Shown here one piece after another: positions 19,794 through 27,947 of a stretch of DNA of 64,000 bases. Under the pieces are notes generated by a model. That model did no database searches, was not told where the DNA came from, and saw nothing but the letters and a program-made list of their open reading frames with translations. The translations under genes were made by a program, and so were the position numbers. Source of the stretch: Betaproteobacteria bacterium HGW-Betaproteobacteria-3 (lineage in GTDB: Bacteria; Pseudomonadota; Gammaproteobacteria; Burkholderiales; Burkholderiaceae_C); the NCBI GenBank assembly GCA_002842205.1, contig PHCI01000001.1, forward strand, positions 1-64,000, given 5' to 3'. Position 1 is the first letter of the stretch, and the number at the start of each line of letters is the position of its first letter.

Positions 19794-21131
19794 TCAGGAC
19801 TGGCAGTCGGCGCCGGTGCGGCGCGTCAGCTTCTTCTCGGCGGCGTATTTGTCGGCGGCCGCCTTGACCATGGGCTTGATGATCTGTTCGTCACCCTGCA
19901 GCCAGTCCGAGGACCAGACAAACTTGCTGCCGTCCCACGTGTGGATGCGGGCCCAGTTGGCGCCCATGTGGTCCACACAGCTGGTGGACAGCGGTCGCAT
20001 CACACCCTTGAAGCCCAGCGCGTCCAGCTTGGCCTGCGTGAGGTTCAGGTTCTCCAGGGCCCAACGCATTTGCTCGCCAGTGACGACCTTGCCCTTGCCA
20101 TAGCGTTCCTGTGCCGCGCGCACGCCTTCAACGCCCAGCATGGCCGCCTGCATGCCGCGCATGTACAGCACCTGGCCCACGTCTTCCTTCGGTCCGGTGC
20201 CCTGGCCCTTGGCGTGGACTTTTTCCAGAACTTCCTTGACCACAGCAGACTGTGGCTCGGCGCCATGCTGCATCATCACGGCGTTGTAGCCCTTGGCGCC
20301 TGGGCCGACGTCCTTGACGTCGGGCTCAGCACCGGCCCACCACACGCCATACATCTTTTCGCGCGGGTAACCCGTGGCCTGTGCTTCCTTCAGGGCGGTG
20401 GAGTTCATCACACCCCAGCCCCAGTTGAGGACGTAGTCCGGACGGTTCTGGCGGATCTGGAGCCAGGTGGATTTCTGCTCCACGCCGGGGTGGGTGACGG
20501 GCAGCAGCATCAACTCAAACCCGAGCATCTTGGCCCGTTCCTGCAGCAGCGGGATGGGCTCCTTGCCATAGGGGCTGTCATGGTAGACCAGTGCGATCTT
20601 CTTGCCCTTGAGCTTGTCCATGCCGCCTTCTTTTTTGGCGATGTGCTGGACCAGCACGTCGGCCGCCACCCAGTACGTGCCCACCAGGGGGAAGTTCCAC
20701 TTGAACACGCCGCCGTCGGCCGATTCACTGCGACCGTAACCGGCGGTGATCAGCGGGATCTTGTCGCCGGGGGCTTTTTCGGTCAGGGCAAAGGTGATGC
20801 CGGTGGACAAGGGCTGGAACACCGTGGCGCCACCGTTCTTGCCCTTGAGGCGCTCGTAGCATTCGACGCCACGGTCGGTGGCGTAGCCGGTTTCGCATTC
20901 TTCCCAGCTCATCTTGACCCCATTGATGCCGCCACGTGCATTGACCAGCTTGAGGTAGTCCACATAGCCATTGGCAAACGGCACGCCGTTGGGGGCATAG
21001 GCGCCCGTGCGGTACACCAGCACGGGGAAGAACTGTTCCTTGGCCTGGGCAAAAGCCGCGGGTGCAACGAGTGCACTGGAAAAACCTGCTGCCGCGACGG
21101 TGGCAGCGAGGGCGAGTTGACGAAGCTTCAT
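19794..21131 (-). CDS. ABC transporter substrate-binding protein (LivK-like)
   Basis: 445 residues with a Sec signal peptide (MKLRQLALAATVAAAGFSSA, cleavage near AFAQ). The mature part is a two-lobed type I periplasmic binding protein: FFPVLVYRTGAYAPNGVPFA, YLKLVNARGGINGVKMSWEE, KIALVYHDSPYGKEPIPLLQ and GKGKVVTGEQMRWALENL. It is longer than amino-acid-binding LivK and resembles receptors for aromatic or other organic acids paired with CoA ligases in Betaproteobacteria. It delivers the ligand to LivHM. The gene is fifth in the operon, about 100 bases after livM, and followed by two hairpins that may keep its mRNA in excess over downstream genes. Confidence 0.85.
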   Translation of the reverse strand: MKLRQLALAATVAAAGFSSALVAPAAFAQAKEQFFPVLVYRTGAYAPNGVPFANGYVDYLKLVNARGGINGVKMSWEECETGYATDRGVECYERLKGKNGGATVFQPLSTGITFALTEKAPGDKIPLITAGYGRSESADGGVFKWNFPLVGTYWVAADVLVQHIAKKEGGMDKLKGKKIALVYHDSPYGKEPIPLLQERAKMLGFELMLLPVTHPGVEQKSTWLQIRQNRPDYVLNWGWGVMNSTALKEAQATGYPREKMYGVWWAGAEPDVKDVGPGAKGYNAVMMQHGAEPQSAVVKEVLEKVHAKGQGTGPKEDVGQVLYMRGMQAAMLGVEGVRAAQERYGKGKVVTGEQMRWALENLNLTQAKLDALGFKGVMRPLSTSCVDHMGANWARIHTWDGSKFVWSSDWLQGDEQIIKPMVKAAADKYAAEKKLTRRTGADCQS

Positions 21132-21234
21132 GGTTTGTCTCCTGTAAAAAGGTGAAGCACAAGGGAAAGGGATGGATGACCTCGTAGTGGACGCGAATTC
21201 CTGAAAAGGGTGTGTCAGGGATGACCCGAAAGCC

Positions 21235-22311
21235 TCAATGCGGAAACGGCCACAGCCGCAACTTCTGTTTGGCCACGCTCCAAAGGCGGGCGAGTCCGTG
21301 CGGTTCGACGATCAGGAACCAGACGATCAGCACGCCGAAAATCATCAACTCGGCGTGCGAGACGGCGGCGGTCGAAATCTCGACCCCGACCAGATGGCCC
21401 AGCACCGGGAGAAACTGGTTGAGAAAAATCGGCAGCACCACGATGAAGGCGGCACCGAAGAAGCTGCCCATGATGGAACCCATGCCGCCAATGATGACCA
21501 TGAACAGCAGCTGGAACGAGCGGTCGATCCCGAACGCGGCAGGCTCCCAGGACTCCAGGTGGATGAACCCCCACAACGCGCCCGCCACGCCCACGATGAA
21601 CGAGCTGACGGCAAAGGCACTGAGTTTGGCGTAAGTGGGCCGGATGCCAATGACGGCGGCGGCCACGTCCATGTCGCGAATGGCCATCCATTCGCGTCCG
21701 ATGGCGCTGCGCACCAGGTTCTTGGCCAACACACCGAACACCACCAGCAGTACCAGGCAAAACAGGTACTTCTGCAAAGGACTTTGAACCGGCAGACCGA
21801 AGACCTGGAGGTTCGACACCGACACCGAGCCGGATGCGTTGTTGTTGGTGAACCAGCCCACGCGCAAAAAAGCCCAGTCGCAGAAAAACTGCGCGGCCAG
21901 GGTGGCCACGGACAGGTACAGGCCCTTGACCCGCAGGCTGGGGATGCCGAAAAAGATCCCCACGAGGGTCGCAAAAACGCCCCCGGAAATCAGCGCCAGC
22001 AGCAGCGGCATGCCGTCAATGCGGATGTAGGTGTTGTAGGCGGCATAGGCGCCCACCGCCATGAACGCACCCGACCCCAGCGAAATCTGTCCGCAATACC
22101 CCACGAGCAGGTTCACGCCCAGCGCCGCCAGTGCCAGGATCAGGAACGGAATCAGGATGGCGCGGTACATGTACTCGTCGACCAGCAGCGGCACACCGAT
22201 GAAGGCGAAGGCGACCAGTGCGATCACGGCCCAGCGGTCTTGCGCGATCGGAAAAATCTGCTGGTCCGACGCGTAGGTGGTCTTGAACTGGCCGTTTTCT
22301 CTGTAGAACAT
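21235..22311 (-). CDS. livM: branched-chain amino acid type ABC transporter permease LivM
   Basis: 358 residues, multi-helical. The LivM hallmark ALGVNLLVGYCGQISLGSGA lies at about 82-101, followed by FMAVGAYAAYN. The permease signature toward ABC proteins is around GREWMAIRDMDVAAAVIGI, and GVAGALWGFIHLESWEPAAF and IGGMGSIMGSFFGAAFIVVL follow. The N-terminal 25 residues are polar and cytoplasmic. It forms the transmembrane channel with LivH. An AGGACC-type site precedes the ATG. It sits 41 bases after livH and ends about 100 bases before livK. Confidence 0.9.
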   Translation of the reverse strand: MFYRENGQFKTTYASDQQIFPIAQDRWAVIALVAFAFIGVPLLVDEYMYRAILIPFLILALAALGVNLLVGYCGQISLGSGAFMAVGAYAAYNTYIRIDGMPLLLALISGGVFATLVGIFFGIPSLRVKGLYLSVATLAAQFFCDWAFLRVGWFTNNNASGSVSVSNLQVFGLPVQSPLQKYLFCLVLLVVFGVLAKNLVRSAIGREWMAIRDMDVAAAVIGIRPTYAKLSAFAVSSFIVGVAGALWGFIHLESWEPAAFGIDRSFQLLFMVIIGGMGSIMGSFFGAAFIVVLPIFLNQFLPVLGHLVGVEISTAAVSHAELMIFGVLIVWFLIVEPHGLARLWSVAKQKLRLWPFPH

Positions 22312-22352
22312 CTGTGGTCCTCAAACAATCTTTTAACGACGACGTGCGCGCA

Positions 22353-23282
22353 TCACACGCGGTCAATGATTTTTTCGCCAAACAGGCCCTGTGGCCGGAA
22401 CAGCAGGAACACCAGGGCCAGCATGTAGGCAAACCAGATCTCGATGCCGCCACCCACGTAGGGGCCGAGGTACACCTCAGACCACTTTTCGCCCACCCCG
22501 ATGATCAGGCCGCCGATGATGGCGCCGGGTACCGACGTCAGTCCGCCTAGGATGATCACCGGCAAGGCGCGCAGGGCAATGGTGGACAGCGAAAACTGCA
22601 CGCCCAGCTTGGAGCCCCAGATCATGCCGGCCACCAGCGCCACGATGCCGGCCACACACCAGACGATGACCCAGATGCGCCCCAGCGGAATGCCGATGGA
22701 CTGCGCCGCCTGGTGGTCGTCCGCGACGGCGCGCAGTGCGCGGCCGGTGGCGGTCTTCTGGAAAAACACCGACAGCAGGGCCACCAGCGCAGCGGCGATC
22801 ACCGCCGCAATCACGTCTTCCTTGTTGACCAGCACACCACCCGGAAAGGCCGATTCAAAGATGAACACCGGGTCCTTGGGCATGCCGATGTCGATCGAAT
22901 AGACGTTGCTGCCAAAGGCGGTCTGGCCCAGGCCTTCGATGAAATAGGTGATGCCGAGTGTGGCCATCAACAGCGTGGTGCCCTCCTGATTGACCAGATG
23001 CCGAAGCACCAGATATTCAATCAGCCAGGCCATCGCGAACATGATGGCGCCGGCGATCAGAAAGGCGGCGATATTGGCCAGCAACAGGCTTTCCAGGCCG
23101 GTCCATTTCGGGATCCATTCGGAAAAACGGGCCATCGCCAGCGCGGCAAAGAGCACCATGGCGCCCTGGGCAAAGTTGAACACGCCCGAGGCCTTGAAGA
23201 TCAGCACGAAGCCCAGCGCGACCAGTGCGTACAGCATGCCGGTCATGAGCCCGCCGAGGGTGGTTTCCAGAAAAAAAGCCAT
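22353..23282 (-). CDS. livH: branched-chain amino acid type ABC transporter permease LivH
   Basis: 309 residues. Starts with the typical LivH opening TLGGLMTGMLYALVALGFVL and has FNFAQGAMVLFAALAMA, the EAA-like loop ATGRALRAVADDHQAAQSIG contacting the ATPases, and ALPVIILGGLTSVPGAIIGG. It forms the inner-membrane channel together with LivM. The gene lies 11 bases after livG and 41 bases before livM. Confidence 0.9.
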   Translation of the reverse strand: MAFFLETTLGGLMTGMLYALVALGFVLIFKASGVFNFAQGAMVLFAALAMARFSEWIPKWTGLESLLLANIAAFLIAGAIMFAMAWLIEYLVLRHLVNQEGTTLLMATLGITYFIEGLGQTAFGSNVYSIDIGMPKDPVFIFESAFPGGVLVNKEDVIAAVIAAALVALLSVFFQKTATGRALRAVADDHQAAQSIGIPLGRIWVIVWCVAGIVALVAGMIWGSKLGVQFSLSTIALRALPVIILGGLTSVPGAIIGGLIIGVGEKWSEVYLGPYVGGGIEIWFAYMLALVFLLFRPQGLFGEKIIDRV

Positions 23283-23293
23283 GATGCGGGTCC

Positions 23294-24124
23294 TCAGTGC
23301 GAAGTGCCAAGGTAGGCACTGATCACGTCTTCGTTATTGCGCACTTCGTTGGGAGTGCCGTCGCCAATCTTCTTGCCGTAGTCAAGCACCACGACGCGGT
23401 CGGAAATGTCCATCACGACGCTCATGTCGTGCTCGATCAGGACGACCGTGGTGCCGAACTCGTCGTTCACATCCAGCACAAAGCGGCTCATGTCCTGCTT
23501 CTCCTCGACGTTCATGCCGGCCATGGGTTCGTCGAGCAGCAGCACCTGTGGCTCCATGGCCAGCGCGCGACCCAGGTCCACGCGCTTTTGCAGGCCGTAG
23601 GGCAACTGCCCCACGGGCGTCTTGCGATGGGCCTGGATTTCCAGAAAGTCGATGATGTGCTCCACGAACTCGCGGTGCTGCGCCTCTTCGCGCGCGGCGG
23701 GGCCCACGCGCAATGCCTGCATGAACAGGTTGCTCTTGATGCGCAGGTTGCGGCCGGTCATGATGTTGTCGATGACGCTCATGCCCTTGAACAGCGCCAG
23801 GTTCTGGAACGTGCGCGCCACGCCCATTTCGGCCACCTGACGTGAATTCATGTGGTCAAAGGTCTGGCCGCGAAAGGTGATCGTGCCTTCCTGCGGCGTG
23901 TAGACACCGTTGATGCAGTTGAGCATGGAGCTCTTGCCCGCGCCGTTGGGCCCGATGATGGCGCGAATCTCGTGCTCTTTCACGTCAAATGAAATGTCGG
24001 TCAGCGCGTTCACGCCGCCAAACCGCAGGCTGATGTTCTTGACCTCAAGGATGACATCGCCAATTTTTTTTGCGCTCGCCGCAGTTTCTGCGCGGGCGGC
24101 GCTCAGGTCGGTGGTGGTGCTCAT
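23294..24124 (-). CDS. livG: branched-chain amino acid type ABC transporter, ATP-binding protein
   Basis: 276 residues, LivG type. Walker A IIGPNGAGKSSMLNCINGVY, the LivG-specific MGVARTFQNLALFKGMSV, signature-like LPYGLQKRVDLGRALAMEP (degenerate LSGGQ, normal for LivG), Walker B VLLLDEPMAGMN, and H-loop VLIEHDMSVVMD. A 20-residue polar N-terminal extension precedes the ABC domain. It is the second gene of the operon, 17 bases after the acyl-CoA synthetase gene. Confidence 0.9.
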   Translation of the reverse strand: MSTTTDLSAARAETAASAKKIGDVILEVKNISLRFGGVNALTDISFDVKEHEIRAIIGPNGAGKSSMLNCINGVYTPQEGTITFRGQTFDHMNSRQVAEMGVARTFQNLALFKGMSVIDNIMTGRNLRIKSNLFMQALRVGPAAREEAQHREFVEHIIDFLEIQAHRKTPVGQLPYGLQKRVDLGRALAMEPQVLLLDEPMAGMNVEEKQDMSRFVLDVNDEFGTTVVLIEHDMSVVMDISDRVVVLDYGKKIGDGTPNEVRNNEDVISAYLGTSH

Positions 24125-24141
24125 GATGTTCGTGTCATCGT

Positions 24142-26088
24142 TCAGGCGGCGGCTTTCACCGGGGCAAAGGTCTTGGCGTCCGAGATCTTGAGCGTGGCGC
24201 TCACGCTGCCGGTGCGCCCATCCTCGAACTTCACCACGGTTTCGATGAACTGCTCGGTCTTGCCGGTGTAAAGCGCATCGACCAGGGGCTGGTATTTGTC
24301 GGCGATGAAGCCGCGACGGACCTTGTTGGTGCGGGTGAGTTCACCGTCGTCGGCGTCCAGCTCCTTGTGCAGCACGAGGAAGCGGCTGATCTGGCTGCCT
24401 GCCAGCAACTCGTCGGCGGCCAGGTCGGCGTTGACTTTTTCCACGCACTCCTTGATCAGTTGGTAGACCTCGGGCTTTTGCGCCAGGTCGGTATAGCCGG
24501 CGTAGGGCAGGTTGCGACGCTCGGCCCAATTGCCCACGGCGTCAAAGTCGATGTTCAGCATCACGCAGACTCTTTCGCGCTGGTCGCCGTAGGCCACCAC
24601 TTCCTTGATGTGGGGGAAGAACTTGAGCTTGTTCTCCACGTATTTGGGCGCGAACATGGCCCCGTCGTTGGCACCCCCCTTGATGCGGCCCACGTCCTTG
24701 ACGCGGTCGATGATCTTCAGGTGGCCGGATTTGTCCAGAAATCCGGCGTCGCTCGTGTGGTACCAGCCGTCAGCGGTCAGCACCTCGGCCGTGGCGGCCG
24801 GGTTTTTGTAGTATTCCTTGAGCAGTCCGGGCGACCGGACCAGAATCTCGCCGTTCTCGGCCAGCTTGATCTCCACGCCGCGGCAAGGCACGCCCACCGT
24901 GTCGGCCTTGGCCTCGTGATCGGGTTGCAGGCACACGAACACCGCGGTTTCGGTCGAGCCGTACAGTTGCTTGAGGTTGACGCCGATGGAGCGGTAGAAG
25001 CTGAACAGATCGGGCCCAATGGCCTCGCCGGCGGTGTAGGCCACGCGCACGCGGCTCATGCCGAGGTTGTTGCGCAGCGGGCCATACACCAGCAGGTCCC
25101 CCAGGGCATACAGCACGGTGTTCATCATGCCGAGCGGCTTGCCGTCCATACGGGTCGGTCCGACCCGCCTGGCCAGGTCCATGAAGTAGTGGAACAACTT
25201 GCGCTTGATGGCGCCAGCGTCTTCCATGCGGATCATCACGCTGGTCAGCAGGCCTTCAAAAACACGCGGCGGCGCAAAGTAATAGGTGGGCCCCACTTCC
25301 TTGAGATCAATCGTGACCGTGGCTGCCGACTCCGGGCAGTTCACCACATAGCCGCACACCAGCCACTGTGCGTAGCTGAAGATGTTCTGCCCGATCCAGG
25401 CGGGGGGCAGGTAGGCCAGCACCTCCTCGGAACCCGTGAGCTTGTCAAACTCGGCACCGGCCTGAGCGCGGTCGATCAGGGTGTTGTGGGTGTGCACCAC
25501 GCCCTTGGGGTTGCCAGTGGTGCCCGAGGTGAAGAACATGGCCGCCACGTCGCCGGGGCGGGCTTTGTCAACCTCGGCCTTGAAAAAGGCCGGATGCTGC
25601 TGCGCAAACACCTTGCCGGCGGCCACCAGTTCGTCGAGGGACGCCAGCCCGTCTTCGACGTAGTTGCGCAGGCCGCGCGGGTCGTCGTAGAAGATGTGGT
25701 TGAGCTGGGGGCAGGTTTCACGCACTTCCAGCATCTTGTCGACCTGCTCCTGGTCTTCCACCATGCAAAAGCGGACTTCGGCGTTGGTGATGGGAAACGC
25801 GCACTCGGTGGCGGCAGCGTCCTGGTAAAGCGGCACCGGAATGGCGCCCAGCGACTGGGCCGCCAGCATGGTGGCGTAAAGGCGGGGGCGGTTGGCCGCC
25901 ACCAGCACCATGTGTTCGCCGCGCTGCAATCCGGCCTGGTGCAGGCCACAGGCAATTTGCTCGACCAGGGTGGCCAGGTCGGCCCAGCTGTGGGTTTGCC
26001 AGATGCCGTATTCCTTTTCGCGCATGGCCGGTGCCGCACCGCGCGTCGAGGCGTGTTTGAGCAACAGTTGGGGGAACGTGGTCTGCAT
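24142..26088 (-). CDS. long-chain acyl-CoA synthetase-type AMP-binding protein
   Basis: 648-residue AMP-forming ligase of the FadD15/FAA1-like type: AMP-binding signature FFTSGTTGNPKGVVHTHNT at about 187-205, LKQLYGSTETAVFV near 375, GWYHTSDAGFLDKSGHLKII near 445, and the C-terminal domain with LTRTNKVRRGFIADKYQPL, where Lys follows the tract. Such ligases head Liv-type operons in many Betaproteobacteria and are thought to activate the imported acid. First gene of the ten-gene operon, divergent from a Crp/Fnr-type regulator with a palindrome in the 161-base gap. Whether the substrate is a fatty, aromatic or cyclic acid is open. Confidence 0.85.
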   Translation of the reverse strand: MQTTFPQLLLKHASTRGAAPAMREKEYGIWQTHSWADLATLVEQIACGLHQAGLQRGEHMVLVAANRPRLYATMLAAQSLGAIPVPLYQDAAATECAFPITNAEVRFCMVEDQEQVDKMLEVRETCPQLNHIFYDDPRGLRNYVEDGLASLDELVAAGKVFAQQHPAFFKAEVDKARPGDVAAMFFTSGTTGNPKGVVHTHNTLIDRAQAGAEFDKLTGSEEVLAYLPPAWIGQNIFSYAQWLVCGYVVNCPESAATVTIDLKEVGPTYYFAPPRVFEGLLTSVMIRMEDAGAIKRKLFHYFMDLARRVGPTRMDGKPLGMMNTVLYALGDLLVYGPLRNNLGMSRVRVAYTAGEAIGPDLFSFYRSIGVNLKQLYGSTETAVFVCLQPDHEAKADTVGVPCRGVEIKLAENGEILVRSPGLLKEYYKNPAATAEVLTADGWYHTSDAGFLDKSGHLKIIDRVKDVGRIKGGANDGAMFAPKYVENKLKFFPHIKEVVAYGDQRERVCVMLNIDFDAVGNWAERRNLPYAGYTDLAQKPEVYQLIKECVEKVNADLAADELLAGSQISRFLVLHKELDADDGELTRTNKVRRGFIADKYQPLVDALYTGKTEQFIETVVKFEDGRTGSVSATLKISDAKTFAPVKAAA

Positions 26089-26188
26089 CCCGAATCCTTG
26101 TCTTCAGAGTTCTTGCCCGAGGCGCATGGCGCCGCCCACTCCTTGGATTGAATGGGTGTCGAATAGTAAGACGATGTTTGACGCTTTT

Positions 26189-26206
26189 TTGTCGTTTCGA
26201 CGACAA
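26189..26206. promoter_or_regulatory. palindromic operator between Liv operon and Crp/Fnr regulator
   Basis: TTGTCGT-TTCG-ACGACAA, a perfect inverted repeat with 7-bp arms and a 4-base centre. The arm spacing equals that of Crp/Fnr-family sites (TTGAT-N4-ATCAA). It sits 101 bases before the acyl-CoA synthetase start and 43 bases before the regulator start, so one site could control both directions. Confidence 0.6.
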
Positions 26207-26249
26207 TCTAGGGGTCTGCCCCCTAAGGACTTTCCCGAATTCTCAAGCC

Positions 26250-26966
26250 ATGGCCACCGAACTGACGCTGCACGAACGCCGACGCGACCCCAATGCCTTG
26301 GAACTGGCCGGCATTCCGTGGCTGGCCTTGCTGCTGCCGGCCGAGCGTGAGCGTGCGCTCGACGGCCTGCGGGTGACCGACGCGCGCCCGGGCGACTACG
26401 TGTGCCGCATCGGCCGCCCGGTGACTTACTGGTTTGGCGTGGTGGCGGGTTTGCTCAAGATGAGCACCGACAGTGCCCAGGGTGTGACCATGACCTTCAC
26501 CGGCGTGCCCCCTGGTGGCTGGTTCGGCGAAGGCACGGCGCTCAAGCGCGAGGATTACCGCTACAACATCCAGGCCCTGCGCAAGAGTGTGGTGGCCGGC
26601 CTGCCGGTCGACACCTTTCACTGGCTGCTGGACCATTCGATCGGGTTCAACCGGTTTGTGATGAACCAGCTCAACGAACGGCTGGGCCAGTTCATCGCGG
26701 CGCGCGAGATCGACCGCATGAACAACCCCGACGTGCGGGTGGCGCGCAGCCTGGCGGCGCTGTTCAACCCGGTGCTGTACCCGGGCGTGGGCGAGGTGTT
26801 GCGCATCACCCAGCAGGAGCTGGGTTACCTGGTGGGGCTGTCGCGCCAGCGGGTCAACGAGGCGCTGGCGGCGCTGGAGGCGCAGGGCACAATCCGCGTC
26901 GAATACGGCGGCCTTCGGGTGCTGGACCTGGCCGCCCTCCGTTCCAGCATTTTTCATGAAAAATAG
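26250..26966 (+). CDS. Crp/Fnr family transcriptional regulator
   Basis: 238 residues. An N-terminal cyclic-nucleotide-binding-like domain (about 25-145; ARPGDYVCRIGRPVTYWFGV, GGWFGEGTALKRE) precedes a C-terminal winged helix (about 160-235) with ITQQELGYLVGLSRQRVNEA as the recognition helix. There is no Fnr cysteine cluster at the N-terminus, so oxygen sensing through an iron-sulfur cluster is unlikely; an organic-acid or CoA-type effector is possible. I chose the ATG at 26250. Divergent from the Liv/CoA-ligase operon, it is the obvious candidate regulator of that operon. The stop codon TAG lies at the edge of a repeat copy that continues into the next gene's start. Confidence 0.85.
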   Translation: MATELTLHERRRDPNALELAGIPWLALLLPAERERALDGLRVTDARPGDYVCRIGRPVTYWFGVVAGLLKMSTDSAQGVTMTFTGVPPGGWFGEGTALKREDYRYNIQALRKSVVAGLPVDTFHWLLDHSIGFNRFVMNQLNERLGQFIAAREIDRMNNPDVRVARSLAALFNPVLYPGVGEVLRITQQELGYLVGLSRQRVNEALAALEAQGTIRVEYGGLRVLDLAALRSSIFHEK

Positions 26967-27006
26967 GGCTTCATCCCCCGTGTTATGGTCATAGTTAGCT
27001 ATAAAA
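26951..27006 (+). repeat. dispersed repeat, copy B, at a gene junction
   Basis: Reads TAGGGCTTCATCCCCCGTG then TTATGGTCATAGTTAGCTAT, matching the family core. It supplies the last codons and stop of the Crp/Fnr gene and ends at the base before the ATG chosen for rluF, so it fills the whole intergenic space. Confidence 0.75.
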
Positions 27007-27849
27007 ATGATATTTGACAAAAACCACGCCAAACCCGGCCCACTCCCGGCGGCAGCCCCCGTGGCGACCCCGGTCACCGCCCGCCTGAACAAGCGCATGG
27101 CCGAGCTTGGCCTGTGCTCGCGCCGCGAGGCCGACGAATGGATCGATCGCGGCTGGGTGCACGTCAACGGCGAACTGGCGCGCATGGGCATGCAGGTGGC
27201 GCCCGACGCGAAGATCAGCGTGGACAAAAAAGCGAAGGGCCAACAGGAGTTGCGTGTCACCATCCTCCTGAACAAGCCCATGGGTTACGTGAGCGGACAG
27301 GCCGAGGACGGCCATGAGCCGGCCGTGAGCCTGCTCAACGAATCCAGCCACTGGCCCGGCGACCCGCTGCACCCGGCCACCGCCGGGCGTCACGGGGTGC
27401 GCTTTGTGCCGCAGCAGTTGCGGGGCCTGGCGCCTGCGGGGCGGCTCGACATCGATTCGGTCGGGCTTTTGGTGCTGACGCAGGACGGCCGGGTGGCGCG
27501 GCACCTGATCGGCGAGGATTCCGGCGTCGAAAAGGAGTACCTGGTGCGGGTGACTTTCGGCGATGAGCCCACCAACGCGATGGGGCGCTTCCCGCCCGAA
27601 CAGCTGGCACGCCTGCGTCACGGCCTGGAACTGGACGGCAAGCCGCTGCTGCCGGCCAAGGCGAGCTGGCAGAACGAAGAGCAGCTGCGCATCGTGCTGC
27701 GCGAAGGCAAAAAGCGCCAGATCCGCCGCATGTGCGAACTGGTGGGCCTGCGCGTGGTGGGGCTCAAGCGCATCCGCATCGGCCAGGTGTCGCTGGGCAA
27801 CCTGCCCGTGGGGCAGTGGCGCTACCTGGGCCCGAACGAGCGCTTCTGA
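27007..27849 (+). CDS. rluF: RluF-type 23S rRNA pseudouridine synthase
   Basis: 280 residues. S4 RNA-binding domain at about 25-75 ([20 protein letters not shown]), then the catalytic domain with [18 protein letters not shown], whose Asp is the nucleophile, and the C-terminal [20 protein letters not shown] and [20 protein letters not shown], closest to RluF (U2604-type) among the RsuA/RluB/E/F group. It isomerises uridine in large-subunit rRNA. A segment of about 30 residues ([18 protein letters not shown]) is inserted before GRLD compared with E. coli RluF. The start is uncertain: the ATG at 27007 follows directly on a repeat copy and has no clear ribosome-binding site, and the first 20 residues are low-complexity. 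Confidence 0.82.
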   Translation: MIFDKNHAKPGPLPAAAPVATPVTARLNKRMAELGLCSRREADEWIDRGWVHVNGELARMGMQVAPDAKISVDKKAKGQQELRVTILLNKPMGYVSGQAEDGHEPAVSLLNESSHWPGDPLHPATAGRHGVRFVPQQLRGLAPAGRLDIDSVGLLVLTQDGRVARHLIGEDSGVEKEYLVRVTFGDEPTNAMGRFPPEQLARLRHGLELDGKPLLPAKASWQNEEQLRIVLREGKKRQIRRMCELVGLRVVGLKRIRIGQVSLGNLPVGQWRYLGPNERF

Positions 27850-27888
27850 CGGCCGCTCCGTGATAATCCCGGCTTGAAAATCTGCCAG

Positions 27889-27918
27889 ACGCCCCGAAAT
27901 CCAGGGGCGTTTCGTTTT
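27889..27918 (+). terminator. rho-independent terminator after rluF
   Basis: Stem ACGCCCC (27889-27895) and GGGGCGT (27904-27910) with an 8-base loop, followed by TTCGTTTT. It ends the rluF transcript 40-70 bases after its stop and before htpG. Confidence 0.7.
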
Positions 27919-27947
27919 GTCTTTCCAATCTTGTCGATCCACCCAAC

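Noticed and set aside
17466-21155. A 1229-codon open frame on the + strand opposite paaK, livF and livK
   Set aside because: It mirrors three well recognised genes on the minus strand; the translation is His/Arg/Gly-rich with no domain. High GC makes such opposite frames open by chance.
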